Part shown: piece after piece, positions 41,709 to 51,585 of the stretch
Numbering within the stretch: position 1 is the first letter of the stretch
Layout: every line of letters begins with the position of its first letter
Source of the DNA: Polyangium fumosum
Lineage (GTDB): Bacteria > Myxococcota_A > Polyangia > Polyangiales > Polyangiaceae
NCBI RefSeq assembly: GCF_005144585.1
Contig: NZ_SSMQ01000023.1
Location: forward strand, 62,001-126,000
Reading direction: 5' to 3'
Length of the DNA: 64,000 nt
Program-made: the position numbers and the translations under genes
Notes under the pieces: generated by a model
What the model saw: only the letters and a program-made list of their open reading frames with translations
What the model was told of the DNA's origin: nothing
Database searches by the model: none

Positions 41709-43316
41709 TCAGCGTTCGTCGGGCTCGAAGAGCGCGCCGGGGTTCATGATGCCGGCAGGATCGACGGCGCGCTTCGCGGCGCGGAGCGCGCGTTCGAATG
41801 GCTCGGGCCGCTCGGCGCGAAAGTAGGGGCGGTGCACACGGCCGACGGCGTGATGGTGCGTGATGGTGCCGCCCGAGGCGAGAATCGCGTGGCTCGCAGC
41901 GTCCTTGATGGCCGCCCACGTCTCCAGCTCGTGGCCTTCCCGCGCGGGGCCGAGGAACGTGTAATACGGCGCGGGGCCGTCCGGATACACGTGGGTGAAA
42001 CGTCGCGCGAGGATGCCGCCGCCCAGAGTACGCTGCAATGCCGGGAGCACGGCCTCGTGCACGGCGACGTCGAGCGCCTCGAACCTGTCCCACGTGCACG
42101 CCGTCTCGAACGTGTCCGCGAGGACGCCGAGGGAGACGAGCGCGCTCTGCAGATACGGCGCGCGGAAAAACGATTGCTTGTACGTCGCCTGCGCCCGCGC
42201 CCCTTCGCCGCGCTCCTCGCGGAACACCGGTCCCTCGGGACACACGCCGCCTGCCTCGGCCGTGATCTCGAGGGCCCGGTTCATCGAGGGCCCGAGCGGG
42301 TGATCCGCCGATTCGAAGGCGAGGAGCAGCACGGCCCCGCCGTCGACGAACACGCCGCCGAGCAGGGCGTCCGTGCGATCGAGCAAGCGACAATTCGAGG
42401 GATACAGGCCCGATTGCGCGAGCAAACGGCACGCGCGGGCGCCGTCCGCGAAGTGCGGGAACGTCACGCTCGCCGAGGCCCGGTACCGGGGCCGCGCCTG
42501 CAGGCGCACCCACGCCTCCGTGATGACGCCGAGGATCCCCTCGGAGCCAAGCGCGAGCCGATCCGGGCTCGGCCCCGCGCCCGAGGCGGGCAGCCTGCGG
42601 CTCGCCCAGGTGCCGGCGGGTGTGATCATCCGGACGGAGGAGACGAGATCGTCGATATGGGTGTACAGCGTCGCGAAATGGCCGCCCGCGCGCGTCGCGA
42701 TCCAGCCGCCGAGGGTCGAGAATTCGAAGCTCTGCGGGAAATGGCGGAGCGTGAGCCCGTGCGGGGCGAGCTGCTCTTCGAGGACGGGGCCCGTCGCGCC
42801 GGCCTGAATGCGCGCCGATCGCGAGACGGGTTCGATGTCGAGCACCCGATCGAGCCGCCGCAGGTCGAGCGAGACCACGCCGCGCGGGCGATCCCCCACG
42901 CTTGCCTCGACGCCCCCGACGACGCTCGTGCCGCCGCCGTACGGGATCACGGCGATGCCCTCGGCCGCGCAATGGGCGAGCAATCGCTCGATGTCCTCCT
43001 CGGACTGGGGAAAGCTCACCCAGTCGGGGGCGACCGAAAAATCACCACGGTAGGCCCGGACGAGGTCACGATACCCCTTGCCGTACGTGTGGTGGATCCG
43101 GTCCTTCGGCGCGGCCGAGGAGATCGGCGCGAGGGACGTCGGCGGCAGGACGCGAGGCTCCGGCAGGCGCGCGGATTCGAGGGTCGGCAAAGGCCGCAGG
43201 GAAAATGCACGGCCGAGGAGGGCGCCGACCTGCGCGGCGAGGGCCTCCCGCCCAGGTTCGTCCGGAAAAGCGTCCGTGTACCCCCACGCCCAATGGCTCC
43301 GCTCACGCTCGCTCAT
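41709..43316 (-). CDS. Alkyldihydroxyacetonephosphate synthase-like FAD oxidase
   Basis: A 535-aa VAO/PCMH-family flavoprotein. The FAD-binding half shows IPYGGGTSVVGGVEA, GGWIATRAGGHFATLYTHIDDLV and LGSEGILGVITEA. The C-terminal half ends with ITHHHAVGRVH (HHH 487-489), the active-site triple-His signature of alkyl-DHAP synthases (AGPS). AGPS exchanges the acyl chain of acyl-DHAP for a fatty alcohol, making ether lipids. Myxobacteria are known to make ether lipids with an AGPS homologue. A D-2-hydroxyacid or glycolate oxidase-like role cannot be excluded, but the HHH motif argues for AGPS. The start overlaps the end of the AI-2E-type permease gene by 14 bp. Confidence 0.85.
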   Translation of the reverse strand: MSERERSHWAWGYTDAFPDEPGREALAAQVGALLGRAFSLRPLPTLESARLPEPRVLPPTSLAPISSAAPKDRIHHTYGKGYRDLVRAYRGDFSVAPDWVSFPQSEEDIERLLAHCAAEGIAVIPYGGGTSVVGGVEASVGDRPRGVVSLDLRRLDRVLDIEPVSRSARIQAGATGPVLEEQLAPHGLTLRHFPQSFEFSTLGGWIATRAGGHFATLYTHIDDLVSSVRMITPAGTWASRRLPASGAGPSPDRLALGSEGILGVITEAWVRLQARPRYRASASVTFPHFADGARACRLLAQSGLYPSNCRLLDRTDALLGGVFVDGGAVLLLAFESADHPLGPSMNRALEITAEAGGVCPEGPVFREERGEGARAQATYKQSFFRAPYLQSALVSLGVLADTFETACTWDRFEALDVAVHEAVLPALQRTLGGGILARRFTHVYPDGPAPYYTFLGPAREGHELETWAAIKDAASHAILASGGTITHHHAVGRVHRPYFRAERPEPFERALRAAKRAVDPAGIMNPGALFEPDER

Positions 43317-44430
43317 CGTCCTTTGGCTCCTCCGCGACGGGCGCGGCCTTGGCGCTCACCGGCGCGCTCGGCGGACCGGCCGGCGGATCGGCGGGCGCGT
43401 TCGAATCGAGTAGCATGGCCATCCAGCGCGTCTTGTCGCTCCCTTCGAGGAGGATCCGCGCCACCATCGTGAGGGGCACCGAGAGGAACATGCCGGCCGG
43501 TCCCCATAACCACCCCCAGAACAGGAGGGAGAGAAAGACCACGGTCGCCGAGAGCCCGAGCCTGCGCCCCATCCACGCAGGTTCGAGGATGTTGCCGAGC
43601 ACCGTGTGCACCACGAGAAACCCGGCCGAGACGGCCAGCGCCCGTCCCGGGCCGTGCGAGAGGAGCGCGAAAAAGACCGGCGGCGCCCCGGCGATGATCG
43701 CGCCCACGTTGGGGATGTAGTTCAAGAGGAACGCGACGAGGCCCCAGAGCAGCGCGAAATCCACGCCGAGGACGTAGACGATGAGGCCCGCGAGGAGGCC
43801 GACCGCGATGCTGACGACGGTCTTGATGAACAGGTAGTTCTGCACGTCGCCCACGATCCCGGGGAAGAGCCCCACGTAGCCGCCGCGCGCGCCCGCGAGG
43901 GCGCGGAGCTTGCGCGAGAACGTGCGCGACTCGAAGAGCATGAAGCCGAGGATCAAGAGGACGATGAAGATGTTCGAGACGAGCCCCGCGAGATCCCGGA
44001 TCATCCCGGCGCCGAACGAGAGCACCGTGCCCGGCGAGAGCATCTGCGTGATGGCGCCCCTCGGGACGTGGACGTTGTGCGCGCGCAGCCAGGTCGTGAG
44101 ATCCACGGCGATGACGTCGAGGCGGGCCTGGTACCGGGGCACGGCCTCGCCGAACTCGGTCGCCGAGCTCGCGACGACGGAGGCGCCGGCGCTGAGGACG
44201 GCGATGTTCGCGAGCAGGACGAGCGTCGCGGCGACGGGCTCGGGGACGCGCCGCCTCTCGAGCCACGTGAGCGGCGGAGCGCTGACGACGGCGAGCAGGA
44301 GCGCCATCATGATCGGCACGAGCACGCTCGCGGCCGCGTGGAGGGCCGCGACGACGACCACGAAGGCGGCGAGCTGCAAGAGGGCGTCGGAGCGGCGAGA
44401 CGGGACGCGGGTGTCCAAGGCGGCGGCCAT
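43303..44430 (-). CDS. AI-2E family transporter
   Basis: A 375-aa integral membrane protein with about seven or eight hydrophobic segments. It has the family pattern: an initial paired helix (AAFVVVVAALHAAASVLVPIMMALLLAVV), P-x-x-x-x-L-x-R-x-x-x-P, VFLSLLFWGWLWGPAGMFLSVPL near the end, and NYIPNVGAIIAGAPP. The family includes TqsA and Na+/H+ exchanging members; the substrate is not predictable. The start is ATG 44430, before the first helix; upstream in-frame sequence is antisense to a Gly-rich linker and not real. Its stop overlaps the AGPS-like start, so they form an operon. Confidence 0.9.
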   Translation of the reverse strand: MAAALDTRVPSRRSDALLQLAAFVVVVAALHAAASVLVPIMMALLLAVVSAPPLTWLERRRVPEPVAATLVLLANIAVLSAGASVVASSATEFGEAVPRYQARLDVIAVDLTTWLRAHNVHVPRGAITQMLSPGTVLSFGAGMIRDLAGLVSNIFIVLLILGFMLFESRTFSRKLRALAGARGGYVGLFPGIVGDVQNYLFIKTVVSIAVGLLAGLIVYVLGVDFALLWGLVAFLLNYIPNVGAIIAGAPPVFFALLSHGPGRALAVSAGFLVVHTVLGNILEPAWMGRRLGLSATVVFLSLLFWGWLWGPAGMFLSVPLTMVARILLEGSDKTRWMAMLLDSNAPADPPAGPPSAPVSAKAAPVAEEPKDDERA

Positions 44431-44551
44431 CCTAGCCGGACGGGACGCATCGCGCACCCCGGATGCTCGCCCCTTCCCCACGGCACGGCCCGTGCGATGG
44501 GCTGCGCCCCGGATGCGGGCCCAAACCCAATTGAAAGGCGGAGGACACACG

Positions 44552-45208
44552 ATGGGACGAACGATGACCCTGGCCATGTTCGTGCTCGCCGCGGTCGTGG
44601 CGAACGCGTGTGACGGGAGCGGTGGCGGCGGAGACGGCGGCGCGGGCGGCAGCGGCGGCGCAGGCGGCATGGGTGGCAGCGGCGGCATGGTTGGCACAGG
44701 CGGCAGCGGTGGCACAGGCGGCGCGGGCGGCAGCGGCGGCAGCGGCGGCGCAGGCGGCAGCGGCGGCGGGAACGTGCTCGGGCCTGGGGAATGCCGCACG
44801 AGCGCCGATTGCAACCAGGGAGGCGAGTTCTGCTTGTCGCCGGGCGAGCAGCTCCCGTGCGGGATCTGTTACGACCCGCCGAACCCCTGCACGACGGACG
44901 CGGCGTGCGCCGCGCAGGATCCCATGACGATCTGCGCGAAGGCGCCGTGTAGCTGCGGTGAACCCGAGTGTTTGCCCGGCTGCACCTCGGACGCGGCGTG
45001 CCTGCCCGCGGAGCACTGCTCGCCGGGGCACCGGTGCGAGCCGGATCCGTGCGCCGTGGACGGCGATTGTCCGGCGAATTTCGCGTGTGCCCCGCAGGTG
45101 CTGACGTGCGCGCGAAAGGCTTGCAGCGCGGACGCGGAGTGCAGCGGCTTTTGCGTCAATGGCCTCTGCCACGCCGAGGCCGGCGCCTGCGCCCTGCCGC
45201 CGCCCTGA
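44552..45208 (+). CDS. Cys-rich lipoprotein with Gly/Ser linker
   Basis: A 218-aa protein; GGAGG precedes ATG 44552. FVLAAVVANAC is the lipobox. A ~55-residue Gly/Ser linker leads to a Cys-rich domain of ~140 residues with about 24 Cys in dickkopf-like patterns (C-x-x-DAAC, C-x-P-x-x-x-C, FCVNGLCH). No catalytic motif is seen. It diverges from the AI-2E permease. Confidence 0.75.
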   Translation: MGRTMTLAMFVLAAVVANACDGSGGGGDGGAGGSGGAGGMGGSGGMVGTGGSGGTGGAGGSGGSGGAGGSGGGNVLGPGECRTSADCNQGGEFCLSPGEQLPCGICYDPPNPCTTDAACAAQDPMTICAKAPCSCGEPECLPGCTSDAACLPAEHCSPGHRCEPDPCAVDGDCPANFACAPQVLTCARKACSADAECSGFCVNGLCHAEAGACALPPP

Positions 45209-45236
45209 CGGCCGACGTCCGCGAATCGAACGCGCC

Positions 45237-46010
45237 TCAGGGGCAATTGCAATGTACCTGGGCCGTGCCCACGCAGAAGACGTCCCACGACAACTTGCAG
45301 CACGTCTTGTCGATCAGGCAAACGGCGTTCACGCAGGGGTCGCAGAGCGGATCGAGCTCGCCGCCGGGCGTACACGGGTCGTGCGCGCAAGCCGGCGGGC
45401 CCACGCTGCACCCCTCGTCCACCACGCCGTCGCAGTTGTCGTCGACGAGGTTGCCGCACATCTCGTCCTGCGGAGAGGCCAGGGGCGCACACGAGAGCGC
45501 GCCCGCGGCGCACGTGCGGATGCCCTCCGCGCACGCGCCGGGTTCGCCCGTATCGCACGTCTCGCCGCCGCCGGGGTTGTCCTCGTCGATCACGCCGTTG
45601 CAGTCGTTGTCGAGGCCGTCGCAGATCTCGACGGAAGGAGAGGCCGTCTGGACACAAACGAGCCCCGTGTTGCCATGGCAAACGAGCGCGCCCGCGCTGC
45701 ACACGCCCGGCGCGCTCGTGTTGCATTCGTCGCCGACGCCCGGGCTCTCCTCGTCGACCACGCCGTCGCAATCGTCGTCGACGCCGTTGCAAATCTCGGG
45801 GATGCACGCGCTGCCGCCGCTGCCGCCTGCGACACCGCTGCCGCCGCTGCCCACGCTCCCGCCTCCGCCACCGCTTCCGCCTCCGCCTCCACTGCCGGTG
45901 ACGTTTTCCTCCACGACGGGACGTGTCGTCCCCCGCGCGCAACCGGCGGCCCCCACGAGGAGCCCCGCCGAAACCATCACCGCCCATCCCACGAGATACC
46001 GCTCGCCCAT
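45237..46010 (-). CDS. MopE-like metal-binding-repeat lipoprotein
   Basis: A 257-aa lipoprotein: SAGLLVGAAGC lipobox and Gly/Ser linker. Three copies of the 'putative metal-binding' MopE motif follow: EICNGVDDDCDGVVDE, EICDGLDNDCNGVIDE and EMCGNLVDDNCDGVVDE. They are separated by CNTSAPGVCSAG-type disulfide segments. The C-terminus is Cys-rich (CDPCVNAVC, KTCCKLSWDVFCVG). The motif is widespread in myxobacterial secreted proteins and contains clustered Asp/Glu suited to Ca2+; in methanotroph MopE the family name refers to copper binding. The role is unknown. Confidence 0.82.
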   Translation of the reverse strand: MGERYLVGWAVMVSAGLLVGAAGCARGTTRPVVEENVTGSGGGGGSGGGGGSVGSGGSGVAGGSGGSACIPEICNGVDDDCDGVVDEESPGVGDECNTSAPGVCSAGALVCHGNTGLVCVQTASPSVEICDGLDNDCNGVIDEDNPGGGETCDTGEPGACAEGIRTCAAGALSCAPLASPQDEMCGNLVDDNCDGVVDEGCSVGPPACAHDPCTPGGELDPLCDPCVNAVCLIDKTCCKLSWDVFCVGTAQVHCNCP

Positions 46011-46241
46011 CACGCACCCTCCCCCACGTCGACGCGGGCGAACCACCTCATCGGCCGCCCGCGCCAAGCCATCCGGCCCCCTACGATGCTCCAAAGCACG
46101 TAGTGGGGGTCACCAAATGGAATGCGTGAAGAAGCGTTCGCGAGACGAGGACGGAATTCGCCCACGGACAGGCGCCTCGAATACGTGCGCCGCGACCCTC
46201 ATGGTTCTTCCCGCGCCTTCGTCCCGCGTGTACAAGGAGAC

Positions 46242-47390
46242 ATGCTTCGAAACGAAATTGGCTCGGTGGGGCGATGGGGGCGTGTCCTGGGCGTGATGGG
46301 CGCCCTTTCTTTGCTTGCGGCTTGCGGGTCGGGCAATGGCACGACCGGGAGCGGCGGCAACGGCGCAGGCGGGAGTGGGGCCGCCGGCGGGAACGGCGGC
46401 AGCGGCGGCAACGGCGGGGGCGGCAACGGCGGCAGTGGCGGCGTCGGCGGGAGCGGCGGCGCGGGCGGGTCGGGCACACCGGCGGGGCTCTTCGAGGCGC
46501 CGAACCCCTGGAACAAGGACGTCTCGGCCTTGCCGAAAAACGCGGAGTCGGACGCGATCACGGGCTGGCTCGAAGACAATGGCGGCTGGGGCGCGGGCTC
46601 GTTCCGGATCGATTTCAGCATCGAGCTGCTCCACGCCGACGCGAACACCGAGATGCGCACGTTCGAGACCACGAACGATTTCTACTCGCCCGATTGCGAG
46701 CACGTCCCCTACCCCGTCCCGGCCGGCGGCGCGCTCGAGGGCGAGCAGGGGTATGCGTGCACGAACGACGGCGATTGCCACCTGCTCGTCGTGCACGAGC
46801 CGACGAAGACGCTCTACGAGATGTGGCGGGCGAACATCTTGGGCAATACGTTCTACGGCGGCTGCGCGGTGACGTGGGATTTGACGAAGTCGTACCCGCC
46901 GAACCTGCGCGGCGAGGGCTGCACCTCCGCGGACGCGGGCGGCTTCCCCATCTCGGCGATGCTCTTCTCGGCCGACGAGGTGGCGGCCGGCTCGATCGAT
47001 CACGCGATCCGGTTCATCCTGCCGAACGCGCGCATTCGCGACAACGTGTACGTGCATCCGGGCACGCACAGCACGGGCCCGACGTCCGGCGGCCCGAACG
47101 CGCCGCCCTACGGCGTGCGCTTCCGCCTGCGCGCAGATTACCCGCTCGAGACGCTGCCGACCGAGGGCGCCCGCGTGGTCGCGCGAGGCCTCCAGAAATA
47201 CGGCATGTTCCTGGCCGACGCGGGCAACATCGCGCTCACGGCGCAGAGCGACAGGTTCACGACGCACAAATGGGACGAGGTCGGCGTGGACTCGTTCTCG
47301 CTCACGGACATCCAGCCCGGAGACTTCGAGGTCGTCGACATGGGCGACCCGATTCAATGGAGCGGGGACTGCGTGCTGAACCCGCCGTGA
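46242..47390 (+). CDS. Secreted lipoprotein of unknown function
   Basis: A 382-aa lipoprotein: VMGALSLLAAC lipobox and a ~50-residue Gly linker. The mature ~290-residue domain begins APNPWNKDVSALPKNAESDAIT and contains several Trp, paired Cys (YACTNDGDC, GGCAVTW, GEGCTSAD) and VYVHPGTHSTGP. The pattern recalls uncharacterised secreted proteins of actinobacteria and myxobacteria that share an N-terminal NPWN motif, but no function is known to me. AAGGAG lies only two bases before ATG 46242, so a later ATG (46296, within the signal peptide) remains possible. Confidence 0.7.
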   Translation: MLRNEIGSVGRWGRVLGVMGALSLLAACGSGNGTTGSGGNGAGGSGAAGGNGGSGGNGGGGNGGSGGVGGSGGAGGSGTPAGLFEAPNPWNKDVSALPKNAESDAITGWLEDNGGWGAGSFRIDFSIELLHADANTEMRTFETTNDFYSPDCEHVPYPVPAGGALEGEQGYACTNDGDCHLLVVHEPTKTLYEMWRANILGNTFYGGCAVTWDLTKSYPPNLRGEGCTSADAGGFPISAMLFSADEVAAGSIDHAIRFILPNARIRDNVYVHPGTHSTGPTSGGPNAPPYGVRFRLRADYPLETLPTEGARVVARGLQKYGMFLADAGNIALTAQSDRFTTHKWDEVGVDSFSLTDIQPGDFEVVDMGDPIQWSGDCVLNPP

Positions 47391-47396
47391 TCGGCG

Positions 47397-48518
47397 TCAA
47401 AGCATCTCGGGGAAGCGGCTCCAGCGCTCCCCGAAATGCAAGACGAACGGGTTCGTCATGAGCTCGTAACGAAAGCCCTGGATGGGCGCGATCGGCACGT
47501 CCATCGGCAGATCCTCCACGCAGCCATACGAAAAGATCCAGGTCTCGATGACCTGCCCCGTCGGGGCATCCCGCCGCGCGACGCGCTCGATCCGCCATCC
47601 GGACCAGGTGACGTCGGTGATGTACTTCTGCGTGCCCTGATCAAAGACGTCCCACGTGCGCCGGACGAGCCGCCCCGCGTCGTACTCGAAATCGATCGAT
47701 TGATCGAGCACGCCGTCCCCCTTCGTATCGTACTCGACGCGCGTGATGCCCCCGCTCTCGTTCCAGAAGAAGCGGTCGACGTAGTCGGGCTGTCCGTCAC
47801 CGTCGGCGTCGAAGTCCCGCCGCGAGAGCCGCCCCGCCGCGAGGTCTTCATACAAAAAATCCTCGGTGACGACCTGCTCGCCGTTCATGTACACATGTTC
47901 GCCCTTCACGACCCACTGCCCCGCCGCATAGAACTGGCGGTAGACGTGCTCCTCCGTGCCGTCGCCGCCGTCGTCCCACCCCGCTTCGAGGACGAACGGC
48001 TCGCCTCCGAGATACCGGTACCGCATCACGCGGGAGAGGACCCCGTCCTCGAAAAACTCGTCCCGCTCGTGGTTGCCCGCGGCGTCGAAGAAGAAGCGCG
48101 ATTCGCTCCGCGCGTCGCCCTCGGGCTTCGAGGACAGGTACGCCGCGCGGACCACGCGATCCTGGTCGTCCCATTCCCAGATCATCTCGCGGTGCGGGGT
48201 GCTGAAACGGACATCCTCGACCGTCTGCGTGGTCCGTCGGCCCTGCGCGTCATAGCCGCGTTTCACCAGAAAGACCCGCTTGCCCTCCGCCGTCCGCTCG
48301 GCGTACTGGAGGACGCGGCCGCCTTCGCCGTAATGGTAAACGGCCGTGAGGCGAAGCGCTTCGTCGAGCTGGTACTCGATCCGGTTCGTGCAGACCGCCC
48401 CGGGGACCACGTCCTCGTCCTCGTCCTCCACAGGCAGGGAATCGGCCGCGGCGGGCCCCCCGCAGCCCAAGGCGCCAAAGGCCAGCGGGAGGAGGACGAG
48501 CCTGCGGAGGCAGCGCAT
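47397..48518 (-). CDS. Hypothetical lipoprotein with RHS/YD-like sequence and a calcium motif
   Basis: A 373-aa lipoprotein: LPLAFGALGC lipobox. The mature part has many short, Tyr/Asp-rich beta hairpins (YDAQGRRT, WDDQDRVVRAAY, FEYDAGRLVRRTW) resembling YD/RHS-type repeats. One EF-hand-like or thrombospondin-3-like stretch (DFDADGDGQPDYVD) and a second (DTKGDGVLDQSID) are present. The TACCCT box six bases before ATG 48518 predicts a leaderless mRNA. It is separated by six bases from the convergent plus-strand gene. Confidence 0.7.
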   Translation of the reverse strand: MRCLRRLVLLPLAFGALGCGGPAAADSLPVEDEDEDVVPGAVCTNRIEYQLDEALRLTAVYHYGEGGRVLQYAERTAEGKRVFLVKRGYDAQGRRTTQTVEDVRFSTPHREMIWEWDDQDRVVRAAYLSSKPEGDARSESRFFFDAAGNHERDEFFEDGVLSRVMRYRYLGGEPFVLEAGWDDGGDGTEEHVYRQFYAAGQWVVKGEHVYMNGEQVVTEDFLYEDLAAGRLSRRDFDADGDGQPDYVDRFFWNESGGITRVEYDTKGDGVLDQSIDFEYDAGRLVRRTWDVFDQGTQKYITDVTWSGWRIERVARRDAPTGQVIETWIFSYGCVEDLPMDVPIAPIQGFRYELMTNPFVLHFGERWSRFPEML

Positions 48519-48552
48519 CCCCCGAGGGTACACGCAAAAAGCGCCGGAGGGT

Positions 48553-49734
<1,182 letters not shown>

Positions 49735-49794
49735 GAGAGGCTCGATACCACGGCGGGCCCTCGGGCAGGAAGGGCCGTGCTACCCTGGCCCGCC

Positions 49795-50553
49795 ATGAGC
49801 ATCGAGCAGGCCGGAAAGCTCATCGCCGAAGCGCAGTCGGCCCTGTTCATCACGGGCGCGGGCATCTCGGCCGCGTCGGGGATCCCGACGTACCGCGGCG
49901 TGGGCGGGCTCTACGGAGATCGGGGGACCGACGAAGGGATGCCCATCGAAAAGGCCCTCTCCGGCCCGATGTTCCGGCGCTCCCCCGAGCTCACGTGGAA
50001 GTACATCCACCAGATCGAGCAAGCCTGCCGCGGCGCCGCGCCGAACGCCGCGCACGTCGCGCTCTCGCGCCTCGAAGCGCGCCTGCCCCGGAGCTGGGTG
50101 CTCACGCAAAACGTCGACGGCTTCCACCGCGCCGCCGGCTCGCGCAACGTGATCGACATCCACGGCGACATCCACCGGCTCCACTGCACCGGCTGCACGT
50201 TCACCGAGGTCGTCCAAGACTACGCCCACCTCGCCCCCTGCCCCCGCTGCACCTCCTGCGAAGAGGTGCTCCGGCCCGACGTCGTGCTCTTCGGCGAGAT
50301 GTTGCCGATGGCCAAGCTCGAAGTGCTGCAACGCGAGCTCGATCGAGGCTTCGATGTCGTCGTCTCGGTCGGCACGTCGAGCCTCTTCCCGTACATCGCC
50401 GAGCCCGTCCTCGACGCTGCGAGGCACGGCACCCCCACGATCGAGGTCAACCCCGAGCCGACGGTCATCTCGCACGCCGTCGCGCTCCGCCTGCCCATGG
50501 GCGCGGTGGAGGCCCTCGAAGGGATCTGGCGGATCGTGGAGCGCAAGCCGTAG
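49795..50553 (+). CDS. NAD-dependent protein deacylase (SIR2 family)
   Basis: A 252-aa sirtuin: GAGISAASGIPTYRG (21-35) binds NAD, TQNVDGFH (105-111) and the catalytic His123 in IHGDIHR follow. A four-Cys zinc site (C131, C134, C149, C152) sits in CTGC...CPRC. FGEMLP and GTSSLFPYIAEPV complete the fold. Sirtuins remove acyl groups from lysine, making nicotinamide and O-acyl-ADP-ribose. There is no long N-terminal extension. TACCCT eight bases upstream of ATG is a possible -10. Directly downstream lies hairpin-repeat copy C. Confidence 0.95.
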   Translation: MSIEQAGKLIAEAQSALFITGAGISAASGIPTYRGVGGLYGDRGTDEGMPIEKALSGPMFRRSPELTWKYIHQIEQACRGAAPNAAHVALSRLEARLPRSWVLTQNVDGFHRAAGSRNVIDIHGDIHRLHCTGCTFTEVVQDYAHLAPCPRCTSCEEVLRPDVVLFGEMLPMAKLEVLQRELDRGFDVVVSVGTSSLFPYIAEPVLDAARHGTPTIEVNPEPTVISHAVALRLPMGAVEALEGIWRIVERKP

Positions 50554-50555
50554 CG

Positions 50556-50657
50556 CCGGGGTTTCACCCCGGACCCGACGAGGGGTTGTCCACCCCTCGA
50601 CCCGGACCAGGGCCAGCCCTGGACCGCTGGTGCATCGACCGCGATGCGGTCGATGCA
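50556..50657 (-). repeat. Four-hairpin dispersed repeat, copy C (reverse orientation)
   Basis: Plus-strand order: CCGGGG-tttca-CCCCGG (50556-50572), GAGGGGT-tgtcc-ACCCCTC (about 50580-50598), CCAGGGC-ca-GCCCTGG (about 50607-50622), TGCATCGACCGC-gat-GCGGTCGATGCA (50631-50657). Same order as copy A but different stem sequences. It begins three bases after the sirtuin stop. Confidence 0.8.
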
Positions 50658-50765
50658 AAGAGCATCGGTTCGCGCATGTCGGTTGCCTGAAGCGCCACGC
50701 TCGCGAAGAATCGCGCGCGTCCTTTGGCACCACATTCCGGTGCAGCGCTTGTTCGAGGAGAAGAC

Positions 50766-51575
50766 ATGAGGAACATGAAACAAATCCTGGTCGCTTTGGG
50801 GCTCGTGGCGTTCTTGGCCGGCTGCAGCGACGGCGGCAACGAGAACACGGGCGGCGCAGGCGGCGACGGCGGCAGCGGCGCCGCAGGTGGCCAAGGCGGC
50901 GCAGGTGGCCAGGGTGGTCAAGGCGGCGCGGGCGGCGCGGGCGGCGACGATCTGCAGGCCCTTTACGAGGCCGCCGTCACCGACGCCTCGACCCCGGAGG
51001 CGGACGAGATCTCCGACAAGCTGACGGAGATCCGCCCGGACAACGCCGAGCTCGTCCTCGACGCGAATGGCCGGGTGAAGATGGTCACCTGGACCTCGTA
51101 CGCGGGCTACGACGCGCTCGTCGGCATGGAGACGACCGTGCCCGTGGAAGTGTGGGTCACGCCGGCGCCGAAGCTCGCGGAGTTCTGCAAGGCGACGGGC
51201 CTCAAGGGCGCCGCGCTCGACCTCCGGCTGGAGCAGCTCCTCGGCCTGCCCCCCGGAAACGGCAAGACCCGCGTCGTCGAGCTCTGGGTCCCGATGAACA
51301 GCATGTTCCGGCCCTCGCCCGACATGGAGATCGACGACAACGTTGCCCAGCTCGACTTCCCCGCCGGCACGCCGCAGACGCACATCGATTGGATCACCAA
51401 CCTGCGCATGACCTCGTACGGGGACCCCGGGTATCCCTGGACCCAGCTCGGCTACACGTACGACTGGCTCCCGGGCGGCGCGTCCGAGGTCGGCCTGAGC
51501 GAGTTCGTCATCAGCAAGGGGACGATGCTCGCCGTGGCGGACGTGAAGAGCCAGGAAGAGTACTGCACGCCGTGA
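50766..51575 (+). CDS. Hypothetical lipoprotein with Gly linker
   Basis: A 269-aa lipoprotein: VALGLVAFLAGC lipobox and ~35-residue Gly/Ala linker. The mature ~200 residues contain no family motif I recognise (VKMVTWTSYAGYD, VEVWVTPAPKLAEFC, LRLEQLLGLPPGNGKTRVVELWV). The last segment suggests a compact globular domain with two Cys. GAGGAG is seven bases before ATG 50766; an ATG at 50775 is an alternative. Confidence 0.72.
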   Translation: MRNMKQILVALGLVAFLAGCSDGGNENTGGAGGDGGSGAAGGQGGAGGQGGQGGAGGAGGDDLQALYEAAVTDASTPEADEISDKLTEIRPDNAELVLDANGRVKMVTWTSYAGYDALVGMETTVPVEVWVTPAPKLAEFCKATGLKGAALDLRLEQLLGLPPGNGKTRVVELWVPMNSMFRPSPDMEIDDNVAQLDFPAGTPQTHIDWITNLRMTSYGDPGYPWTQLGYTYDWLPGGASEVGLSEFVISKGTMLAVADVKSQEEYCTP

Positions 51576-51585
51576 TCCCGCGGCG

